DNA of 64,000 nucleotides from Cliona cf. orientalis (Eukaryota > Porifera > Demospongiae > Clionaida > Clionaidae), in NCBI GenBank assembly GCA_963930775.1, contig OZ005703.1, forward strand, positions 4,154,001 through 4,218,000, written 5' to 3'. How positions within the stretch are numbered: the first letter of the stretch is position 1; each line of letters opens with the position of its first letter. Positions 12,801 to 25,100 of the stretch are shown here, piece by piece. Position numbers and translations under genes: made by a program. The notes beneath the pieces are model-generated. The model did no database searches and was not told the DNA's origin. It saw nothing but the letters and a program-made list of their open reading frames with translations.

Positions 12801-15800
12801 CTTCCCTGAGTGGATATTTAATAGAGTCCATAAGCCAATAAAGACAGTAGCTACAGCTAGCAAACTAGCTGTTTATATTATCATATTAAGTCTACATTAG
12901 CCACTTCAGCCAATGGCATCTACAGTCTTTAAACACTTATAAAATCCTCAGGCTTTGCCTTCGGGAATTTATATTAGTGTCTTCAGTATTCTAAATCCTG
13001 CAGATCAGTGTCTAACCTATATGTCGGTCTCAGTATATTAGTTAGGCACTGTTTAGGAGGTTTCTACATGGATTTATAAGATTTAAGGGCTCTACATGTA
13101 CATGTATGTAGAATCCCGAGTGCAGCGAGGGTTTTACGGAGCCCTGAGATCTTCTAAATTACATCACATCACTTTTCTCGAAATTCTACATAGAGCCCTT
13201 CAGTTTCTAAATCACGAATGTCTAACTATTGATCATCTAGTCGAAATGTCGGCAAATTTTACCGAACAGTTAAGTTGTCCGCAAAGAATCTTCGTTTTAT
13301 TCATGCAGATTGTAACTGAGAACGATATCACTGACTTCATGTCTAACTATTATAATAGCGCTGCAAATGGATTGCAGGATGCAGATGCAGCATGTGAGGT
13401 ACCGTATTTTCCTGCTATTAAGTGCATGTGCTTATATCTCCACAGGAAGAAATAGCGAGGTGCGCCTAACAAAAATGCCTACATCCAAGTATGCATACGC
13501 ATCAGTGGGTATGTTTATGGGGTGTGGCCAGTCACTCGATCGATTGCACAATCTTTCGTGCTGCACGTTAGTACACTCCGACGTGCTCGAAAAGGACCTA
13601 GCACTGCTTTAAAAAGCCTGAGAATTGACTGTAGCCATTGTAATTACTAACTCAAAATGGCTGGAACCCTGGGCTAGCAAGGAAGCATGCAGAATCAAGG
13701 GTCACATGTAGTGAATAGGACAACAAAGTAATCTGCACTTAATAGCAAATATGCGCTTATAAGTGAAATGCGCATGTGTTCAAAAAAAAAGCCTAATGGG
13801 TAAAGCAAAAAAAAGGATATTTTCTGCTTTTTTGGTCTCCTTGAAAAAGAAAAGAAAGGTACGAAAGGGGGCACCCGGATTTGAACCGGGGACCTCTCGA
13901 TCTGCAGTCGAATGCTCTACCACTGAGCTATACCCCCTCCTTGCTATGGACATATAATATTATGTTACTTATAAGTGGGCATTATCGTAGGCACCAAAGC
14001 ATGACTACATATACATCCATGTCCACACAAACAATAGTTCATAAGCCGATATCAGCCTGGAGAATTGACTGTCTTTTTGGAGCAGCTGGTTTGTTTGCAG
14101 TCCTTTCTTGAAAGGAATCCTAAACTATTTGCTACTGCTTCTGAAAAGCTGAGGTAAGATAATTACTTTACTCAATAAAAATTTGTAGATCTTCCAAATA
14201 CATGTATGTCCCAATCGATGACATGATTGCAAGTAGGTCATCCTAATTTACACAAGAAACTACAAATAATGTATTATACTATGCTGCTTTGTAAATGTGG
14301 TTGTTTGCATTGTTATGTATATTTACAGCTCTGTGTCCCCTTCCAATGTCCACCATCGGCTTCTTAACTTTATGAGACCAGAAAGTATGCCAACTGACAG
14401 CCCTACTGATATCCACCAATCTTTGCTTAACAAATACAAAGGTACATTGGAAATTTTAGTGTCTTGATCTTGTTCACTATCTCCTTTTAGCTGATGCTTA
14501 TAACCAAGAACTTAACTCTCTCCACTTTCTCTACTTGTTGGTGGTGCGGAGTTGTGAATGTCTGTCTTTATGGAAACTGCTCTGTGAATATCAGCTCCAC
14601 CTTGTTGTCACTGGCCTTGGTGTTGAAGATAAGCGACAACTTTTGACTTCCACCTTCAGGACTATGATACTTTCAGGGAAAAAAGTGGGTTTATTGTGAA
14701 ATCATAGGTAGTATATTATGCTGTAATAACATAACTAGTGCATATGCGCATGTTATATTGTACATAAGAATAAAAAAAATGGGTGGTATACATAGAGTTT
14801 ACAAGCCCATTGCCAGTTTTAATGTTGCATACCACCCACTTTTTTTAATTCTTGTGTACAACATTTAACAGCTTGGAGCTAGGGCCTAGGGATGAAGCTT
14901 CACTGAGTGGTGGCTGATAAAATATAACTAGCTACACATAATACCGTAGGTCAGGTTTTAATTGCGAGTATCTATTAATTGCGAATTGCGAGTTCTTGTA
15001 CGTTTCACAAGATTCGCAAACATAAACGTGCATGTATGTTACTGTACGGTACGGGGTCGTCTATCGCAATTATTGGATTCGCAATTTGGCCTGACTTGAC
15101 TACAACACAATTATTAAACTACGCAATTAAAACCCGTCTTACGGTATGTGGCTTATGTCAGCTAGACCGTGAATCGGATATGCACTAATTACCAGGGAAA
15201 ACTTGCATAATACATGTATTTCTTGGGTTTAATCATCATAATTAGTTGACTATAATAATGGGAGTTGCAAAATTGGACCTCAAAAATCCGTATTCCTGGA
15301 TTAAATCAATGACAACGAAGATAATTACTGTATAGTGGGAAATTTTCATGGAGTCCAATTTTTACGGAAGGCCAGTCTTCAAAGTTTTCACCATTTAATT
15401 TTTGTGGACGCGCGCACTTAGTCACTGTACAATCGTATTTATTTTGCGGCTCTAATTTTCGCGGATAGTAGCTTATCTGTGAAAAATGCGAAAATTAATT
15501 GGACCACAAAAATTTCCCGCTATATGGTATTTGCTATTTATGTTGCTTCAGTGGGTGCAAATCTTTGTAATTTCTGCGGTTAATTTGACGGTTAAAAATT
15601 TATACCCATGAAAGTTAAATTAATACACCAGTACAAGCATGAAGCTCCTAAGGCAGGGGCGTGATCAAACCATAATTTTGTAGATACATGACCACCTGCT
15701 TTAGCAAGTAATGATCATTACTGATATTCAACTGAAGGCATCTTCAGTAGTACAGTCCAACCTCACAGGGAGAGCATCCATCAATCAAGTTTATTAAAAG

Positions 15801-18800
15801 GTATCTTGCCTGACTAAGGCAGCTATTGGCATAGAATAGACACTACTGACTTGGGAATTGAAGAGGACTATTGGGCAGGTACATGCACAGTGTCATGGTC
15901 TGCTTGGATCTGGTCTTCATAGTCTACCCAGGGTTTTTATGCCTAGTCTTATGGAGCCTTTCTCAGCTCAGGCTCGCCCTGCATGTCTTACTTGTTTGGC
16001 AATTCGCAATCATTAGAATCTGGCTTGTATAGCACCATTTGCAATCACATTCAAATCCTAACCTATGGTATACGGCCCATGCCCCAGGCATGAGAATGTG
16101 CAATAGAATATTCATGCTTATTTCCATAGAGCATTGATGGGTATACAATTTCGCGTGACTGACGTACCATAATATAAAATTCACGCACAGCTATACCATT
16201 TATGTGGGGCTTGCTCAAGCTCGCCCTAGTTATTTGAATCTCAACTATCTGAATTTAACCCTTGATCATCTGAATTAGGTGCAAAGTAAATGCAGGGTTA
16301 AAATACAAACTGTGATGACATGGTTGATTTACGCATGTGCAATGAATTTCCACAAGCTGCCTTGTGGGAATCATGCTGCTACTCAGCGTTGAATACAACA
16401 CTCAAGCAAGTAAGAAAATGCAAGCGAATTGGCCTGTACTATGAATAACAGAATCCCTACCTCTCATTTAAGCTCCATGCAATACTATATATAGCAATGA
16501 TTATTCTTCAATAATTGGGTATGCAGCAGCAGATGCATAACTGGGATGGGCTTAAATTCTGCACTTTTAATTTAGGCTATGCTAGCCAACATAGCCCTCT
16601 CCAAAAAACCCTATTTTTAGAGGAAAATAAGAGAGGAAAAAAAGCCAAAATAAAAACATTCCAGACTAAGCAATATTAACGATAATAGGGTTACAGATTA
16701 GCCATTCCAGTCCACCTGGATCAGCTGCACATTGGTATCTGTTCCAGTAGAATTGTCCTGCATATCACTTCTGCATTAGACTCAAAGACATAGCACTGGT
16801 ATGCATATACACATTCAACATGTACATTCTAATGTAACATTACCTTTGCTGGACAGCAATGAGAAGAACTGTTGCAAGAGTGACTATCTCTGGCCCTGCA
16901 GCCACTTTTAATATCTGCACACCACCCCTGGCCAGTTTAGAGCAGCAGCTGTTCCCCACCAATCCGCTGTTTTCTAGGAATGCAATTACTATAGCTAGCT
17001 TCTTGCCGTCTCCCTCCAAACAATGCACAAGTGTGCGCATGCGCCCACACAACAATTGCATGCAAGTACATTGCAACAATTCTTATTTTCTGTCTAATTC
17101 ACTTCATTTCAATCGATAGAAAATATACTTTTATAAATGTATTCCTATAGCAGTCAGAGCTGTTGTTGCTATGGCTATAATATTTTTCCTTAGTATCATG
17201 GCATGGCTATATTAAGCATAATTAACCCTCAGTGCAAGCTCAAGGGTTATAGTAGTTGTTCTGTGTGTGTGTGTCTGTTACCAAGCTAGCTGCTACATAC
17301 ATGTACTTTGTTAGCTAGTCCAAAGTGCAGTGTTTTAAGGTTACGTATACATGTACATGTATATGGTGTTCCAAATACATGTACATGATTTATGTGAATT
17401 TTACCAAAAACGCTTTGTTCAGCTGTTTAGCTGATTCTAAGATTCTTGACTTTTCCTCTCTACCACCTAGCGGTAGCATGACTTTATGAAACGTGTGTCA
17501 CAGTATAATATATAGTATGTGCGTTATAATAATCGTCCACACTGGACCAGTCATCGCCAGCTTCCCCACTCCCATGCAAGCTTTCAACGGATGAAGCCAA
17601 CAGCAGTGGCTTCTTTTCAGGTATGTATGGTTAGCTATACATGTAGGTCCAACAAGACGACTGGCTCATCATTGTCTCGTGGACCAGACCACTCCCTCCA
17701 TAGCACTGGATGTATACAATTATATCACCAACACGTGGGAGAAATGCAATACACTCAGCACTGCAGAGGTATAGTTGTCTGGTCCACGAGACTACTAACG
17801 CTCATCACTGATCGGAGTGCAGTGGCAGATAAGTTTTAATACCGTATTTTCTCGTTATTAGGCGCATTTCACTTATAAGCGCATACATACATGTATTTAT
17901 TATTAAGCGCATGCTATTTTGTTGGCCTAAGCACTCGCTATTATAGGCGCATTTTGCGTATAAGCGCATAATATTATGTGACCCTTGACCTCAATATCTG
18001 CACGCTTGCTAGCTTGCCCAGGGTCCAGCCTTTTCAAGTTAGTAGAAATCACGATGGCTACTGTGGATTCTCAGGTTCTTCCAGCAATAAATGCCATTTC
18101 AACCTGGGCGGAATGCAGCAATGTGACCGATCGTGCGATCGATCGATCGATCGATTGGCCACGCCCCTTAAATGATACCGCTAATGTGCATGCGTTCTTG
18201 ATGTAGCTATTTTTAGTTAGGCGCATCGATCTCGCTGTTAGGTGCACTTTGCTATTAAGCGCAGGTTTTCTTCCTGTAAGCGCATGCGCTTAATAGCGGG
18301 AAAATATGGTAATAGACCGCTAACTTGGCGCAGCACTGCTGCACACTATGTACGGGTATTATGCAATTGCATGCATGAAAATTGAAAATTTCTATCATAT
18401 GATCATGATTGTACATGTACGTATACCGGGTACATGTATTCCCAACCTCCACCGAGATTGCTACATAATATGTACTGGACTACAGTTGACCTCATCTCTG
18501 ATCTCTGCCCTCCTCAATCACTATGCTGGTGATGTTGGTGTGTCTGACTCATTGAGTGCCAGATTACTTGAAGCTACCCCCACCCTCTTCTCTCAAGATG
18601 ATGCTATAGCATCCAAGGCACAGGAGTTAGTCATCAGGGCAACAGGTAGCAAGAGCAAGTATGAGCAATTTAGTCTTTTAAGAGAATCAGTGAAGGTAAA
18701 TCTCACACATCTATAGTTTGTATTAGTTGATTATCAACATATTTTGTAGCGATTTAGCAAAGTCACTCATCTAATCCCTCTCCCTACCATCTGCAATGAC

Positions 18801-19138
18801 TTTGTCAGTCTTCACTACCATGAAGGAGTTGTGGAGCTAGTGTTGAGTTCAGCTGCTCAGGTGGACCCCCAGAATCTTGGGCTGCACTATTACAAGTCCA
18901 ACCAGCCCCCTGCTGATGTGGATGGTCAAGGGAAATTTATGGAGCGCCTCAAGATCTATGCAACCATCACAGAAACACTAAAGAGACTGCTAGAGAAGCA
19001 GCTGCAACCAGTGGCACCATCCTCAGTTGTTCCTATCCAGCCTGGACCACCCCCAGCCAGACCTGAGGAAGAAGAGATTCCAAACCCAAAGGAGGAGGTA
19101 AAGTGGCAGCTTAAATTACCATGAACAGTGTATCTTGA

Positions 19139-19183
<45 letters not shown>

Positions 19184-22100
19184 GGGGAGGGAATGAGGGC
19201 TGGCCGGCCAGATTAGTGGACAGTAAATAACAAGCTAATTAATCTCTGCAAAATCTGTGACACTCACCTATTTGAAAGATGAATTACTTCAGCTCTCCTC
19301 CTTTCAGTTTGATGACATGGTGACACTGGTACTTCGTTCAGAGGATGAATTGTTACATGTGACACTATACAGCTGGTTTATCTCGGAAGGCATGGCAGAC
19401 AAATTGGTTGAGGTATGTATGTACTATTATTATTTGTATATTATCGTATGAAATACAACTGACCCACAGATTCAATCTCCTTACATTGAAGAGTATCTCA
19501 AGCAGACCGCTGCTATTCAGGTATTGCATGTACATGTACTATCATAAGTAGCTGAACGCCTCAGTGTGTGGCATTGAATCATGCATGAATATTGGCTTGA
19601 GCTAGCTTCTATACATTGATTACATCATCATTTGTGCAGCACTGCACCCAGCCCCTGGACTGGGTTGCTGTACGTTACATTATTTAAAAGCATGAAAGTT
19701 AATTCTGAGCTGACTTTCCACGAAGAATACCCACCATACGGTACTGGGTATTGGTATGCTCATAATAATAAGAGTGTGATGTCCATTGTCATTTCATTGC
19801 CACATGGTACGCATCCATACAAAGATGGCAAGTAGTTCTCAAGCAACTTATCCTAAACGCAAAGACGCTGCAGCGCTCTGTACGAAAGTGCAAACAGACT
19901 TAGCAAAGCTCGGGCTTCTTTTATACACCACTTGAACTAGGCCTGTATGTGTTCTATTCAATATTATGAAAGTATAAATGCAAGATTTGTAGCGACAAGA
20001 GATGATCACAACCACTATGCATCCCTACGCTTGCTTTTTGAGTAGTATGGGGATCATAAATGATCAATAATAATGCAACTGAATAAAAACTGACTGACAG
20101 GGAACAACATGAATTACTCGCACATGCAAGTCAAGACATTCCAAGGATAGCATGCCTTGAACAAGTCGACATCAATAGGTCTGTGAAAAGCAAGTGTAGG
20201 ATCGATGTATAGTGGTTGTGATTATCTCTTATACCTACAAATTTTCTTTTTGGCATTGCCATCCCTACTTCATCCTTCAATTTTATTCAATTGTTTTAAT
20301 ACTTATACTTCTGCTCTCTTTTGTTATTGCGTAAGTGCAACTATGGAAAGATGGGAGGTACCGAAGTTTGCGCATGCACGCAAAAGTGGCAACCATGCCC
20401 CTCATTAACTCGCCTAGGTGATGTAGCAGGCTGACTATCTTTGTCACTACTGTTATGCTGACTGCTAAGGGCTGGGCCGCACCTGTACGTTGCTGCTCAA
20501 GGCCTGGATCCTAGCGCTGCATGTGCTAGCCTCTAGCAGGAGCTTATGAGTGCCGCGTAGCCTCTAGCTAGGTTTGCTATATACCGGGTATATCTCTCAA
20601 ACTCGCACTGGCCTAGCTTGCACAAGAGAGCCTGGTGCTGTAGATAATAGATGCTAGTGCTAAACGAGGGCTAAGCTAGCTGGCTAGCTCAGCACGGCTC
20701 GAGGTGCTAGCTAGCGGCGATGGCACATGCCGCTGACTACAGTCACATGACTTCACCATGGCAGCATGCGCATTATATGACAAAATGACTCACCCTATCG
20801 TCAATACGCTGTACACACCCACCATTACGTAACTAAAATGGAGTGGATTTATACTCGGGTTGAGATGATAAATCAAGGCAGTCTTGCCTGGAAATGAAAA
20901 AGTTACACATGAAGTAGAAAGTTAAATAATTAATTCATGGGGAGAGGGTTGGGAACACTTGGGGACATAATTTTTACACGGGCATGCAGAACAGGGTCAA
21001 AATTAGACGTTTGACGGCGGGGAATTTTGGTTCACACTGTTACGGTACCTTAAAGTACTCCCATATGTTTGTATAGGAAGCCATGCATTTGCAATGTTTG
21101 CTAATAAAAAATTATGGGCGTGGGGTATGTTGATAACCCTTTACCGAACATTGTGTATGTTGACTATCCATGCTAGAGGGACAACTGTTTGATACTTGAC
21201 CTGCTGTGGCGTTACTACGAGCGACAGAGAAAATATGCTACAGCTGCTCGGATACTGGACCAGTTAGCCCACAGGGAAGGGTGAGTGAAACCATAATAAA
21301 CATTTGAGAAATGTATAGTGGGAAATTTTTAATTTTCATGGAAGACCTGCATTCATAGTTTTCATTTTCATGGACTCGCCCGATCGTGCCCATTATACAC
21401 CGTTCAGTTATTTTATTTCGTGGATCTATCCCTATATGAAATCTTGTGCATGTAACATGCATGTTACATGCATATTTCAGGTGACATGGCATGCACTAAC
21501 CTTGGCGCATGTTATATGCAGGTTCCATTTATATCTACATGCATGTAGCATGCATGTTTCATGTAACATGCATGGATTTGGGACGTTTTACATGCATGCT
21601 ACATGCATGTTACATGACATGCATGTAACATGCGTAAAACAATTAAGGACTAAAACAGGCGATTGAGAAATAAAAATCGCTTTCCTCGTCTGTGTACACA
21701 TACATGTACGCATATAGATCTAGGTGGGATGGGGTCAGCGTACATTTCAACGTTGAGAGATTCAGAACAAATATACTTAGCACACACTTTTTTTAACATG
21801 CATCAAACATGTCATGTCACTTACATGAAACATGCATGTCACTTGCCTGTTATATGCCTGTTACTCCTGCTACATGCGCTGTGCATGCTACCCTTATTTT
21901 GACATGCGTACAGCATGCATTTTGCCCCTAGTGTAGCATGCATTTGAATCAACTTGCATGTAAGTGCTAGTAACATGCATAAGATTTCGTATAGGGATAT
22001 TTCATGGATATATATAGTGGCTTATCCACGAAAACCATGAAAATTGGACTTTTCGAAAATTTCCTATTTACATGTGTACATGCCCTGCACACATAACTAT

Positions 22101-25100
22101 AGTAGAATAGATGCGTAGCATAGGTGCTAGGCATAGACAAAAGAAGTTAGGTTATTTGAAGCAGAAACATGAAATTTACGGTTGCCAAAATAATGGGTAA
22201 GTGTATAGCAGTACTTTGAACGAATCAAAGTGAATAAAAAATCATCAATCTTATGATCCACAGCATCAATCTTATGATGCACAGTATTAGTGATGCAGAC
22301 TTTCTGAAAGCGGATAGTCTCTACACTACAGCAGACATTTTTTTGCCCCTGATTGCTCTTCCTATAGAAATAAAACCTCAGAAAAGTGGACATCTTTGAC
22401 TAACGGATGGATATCCAGCATGCACCCAAATTAACGTGCAAATTAATCTCTGAGAACAGATACTAATCAAATATTAAGGTCAATGTTTTGGTGTTTGTTA
22501 TATTAGTCTATCACCTCCTTTGTTTTTGTCCATTTTTGCCCAGGTAGAGCATAATTTGATTGAGGCTTTAGTGCTGATTAGCTTGTTGGAGACCACATAA
22601 CGCCTCACGATTGGGGTGTGATCAGCTAGTCAACCTTCACAATAGGAATAATCTCTCTACAACAGACAATAGTCCTTCAATAGTGGGAAAATGCACAAAT
22701 ACACATGAGTAGTAGGGATCCCTACTTGTGTTTCCCTAGAAAATTCTGTTGCGTACAGTCCTACTCAAAATGGAGCGCCTGAAATGTGCATGTTTCATGC
22801 ATGTTTCAGCACATTTCATGCGCCCAAATCCAGAAAGTTCCATGCATGAAATTTCCAGTGACAATATTGAATAATTCGAAATTTCATGCATGTTACATGC
22901 ACGATTCCTGAAACATGCATGTAACATGCAGGGATTTGGGATGTTTTTCAGGTATGGGACATGCATGTTACATGTACATGCATGGATTGGTGCCTAATTT
23001 ATGCATGTTTCATGCATGTTCCATGCATGAAAAATATGGATATTTCATGCATGAAACCTGCATGTTCCAGGTGTATTCCATGCATAGTACAAGCGTATTC
23101 CAAACATGATACAGGCATATTCCATGCGTGGTACAGGCGTATTCCATGCGTGATACAGGCGTATTCCATGCGTAGTACAGGCGCATTCCATGATACTGGG
23201 ATATTCCATTCATGTGTGCATACACAGTACAGCTACAGGCATATTAATTTTTAAAAAACCTTGGACAGAGTACTTGTACTATACTTGCTGTAAGCATAAG
23301 ACACTGTGCTCCTGCATAGGCAAGTATAATCTTTATAGATATGTAGTAGTAGATACTGGCTTTAAGGAAAATAGATAAAGCTTGTTGGTACCTATGGACA
23401 TGCATAAGATATGAGATTTAGAGCAGCTCTTACATAATTTTTATAGCAAAGGTATACACCTTCTGTCCCCCACAAAACTACAGGTATATGAATATCTCAG
23501 CAGTATGTTACTACCCACTGATTAGCAGCGAAACCACATTCAGTGTTTACATAGCTACATGGCATTGTATACGTACTGGCCCCCCCCCCCCCCCCCCAAT
23601 TTGGTCTTTTACATATTGTAGGATACTTCAGTAATTAGCACTGAGACCCCAAGTGAGTTTGAGGACTGAAATAAGGGACCACATCCTTACCTGTAGCCTT
23701 GATATCTGTAATGCTAGTTGGGGACAACTTTCAAACTAAAGCAGTAAAGCAGCTCATTTTATCTACACTCTTCCAGCCAAATAAACTTGCACCCACACTA
23801 TAATTATGGAAATTAATTTTACATGGGGTATACAAAACAATGTGTTAATTTAGTATGGCTCTCCAAGTTAGGATATATAATATAGTAGCTACTTACCTTG
23901 GAGCACTAAAGGTTTCACAAAGTCTCACACTTTCAAATCTGCAAAGCAGCTGTTTCTATATAATCAGTATGATGTAATGTGGAACTTCATGCATGTAACA
24001 TGCATGGTTCAGGAGTGATAAAATCTCACGCATATTTCGTTTCATGCATGGTATATCTATCACACGTGTTCTATACTTTCATGCATGTTCCATGCATGTT
24101 TCATGCATAAAATACACTTTCATGCATGTTTCATGCATGAAAACTGCATGGAAGTAGCTTCCATGCATGAAACATGCATGAAAGTATATTCCATGCATTA
24201 TCCTGAAACATGCATGGAAAACGCATGAAAGTCGCTTCCATGCATAAAATGTGCTGAAACATGCATATTTCAGGCGCTCCATTTTGAGTAGGGAGCACAC
24301 AATAGGAAGAGAGGAGCTGAGGGTATTTTCGTCGGAACACAACTTATTGGGACACAGTAGCCTGTGGCGCTTTTCTACAATAGACAATACTATACCGTAT
24401 AGCCGGAAATATTGGCGGGCATTAAATATGGCGGTTTAGCCCAAAATCGCTATTGCAAGAATATTGGCGGATTTAAATTTGGCGGTTCGGTACGGGATCG
24501 CCATACGTATATATGCGAGTAGGAAATTTTGGCGGATTTTAATTTGGCGGTTGTAATATAGACCGCCAAACCGCCAAATTTAATTCCCCGCCAAATTTTC
24601 CGGCTATACGGTAGTCCTTTTTCAGCACACCATTCCTTGAGTGATCATGACTGTGATCAATCACAATTTCAAGGTGGTATGTACTCAACTTATTGCTTTT
24701 TGAGGCATACTGATCCAGATATTCTTGTTCTTCCATTTTTTTGTGTGAACGTTCTGCTGATTATAGATACCATAAAGCAGCATTTTTTCGGCACGAGTTC
24801 TATTTACATGTATATGAATTATGTGAGTCAAGTGCCAGTTCATTTACATTTTATCATGCAAAATTATTTTTTTCATGCTGTGTATTAATTATACTTCATG
24901 AAAATTAATGTTAGACCCATAAGTAAAAATGGCACAAACCCTTCAAGAGGCCTGTTTCAACAGATTCACGTAATTTTCTCACGTGTGTATATAATATGGT
25001 ACTACGTAGTATGATACTATCGCTTTGCAGTAGCTATCCTATGCTCTGTGCTACAGTGATGAGCTTTTAAACTTTTGATATAGGCATGAATTTACCCTGG

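Larger units (their letters stand above)
14685..18485 (+). other. NUP155 intron, 3.8 kb
   Basis: A hairpin, three MITEs and the 17222-17830 repeat account for about half of it. 15540-17220 has no feature I can name. Confidence 0.7.

Noticed and set aside
13310..13399. Exon-like block (IVTENDITDFMSNYY) between AG and GT, considered as a NUP155 exon
   Set aside because: It does not match the family, its apparent donor is the TACCGTA end of a MITE, and adjoining sequence recurs at 7455-7495 as a repeat. Joining 12135 to 14038 leaves no gap in the protein.
13763..13957. Open frame ending GAPGFEPGTSRSAVECSTTE
   Set aside because: It is the translation of the tRNA-Cys gene on the other strand, a classic spurious annotation.
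21370..23254. Frames rich in Met-His-Cys (for example HACYMYMHGL)
   Set aside because: Direct translations of the CATGCATG arrays; not proteins.
21430..24280. Possible CRISPR-like array from regularly repeated palindromic words
   Set aside because: Spacing is irregular, there are no constant-length spacers, and the surrounding DNA is animal nuclear DNA.
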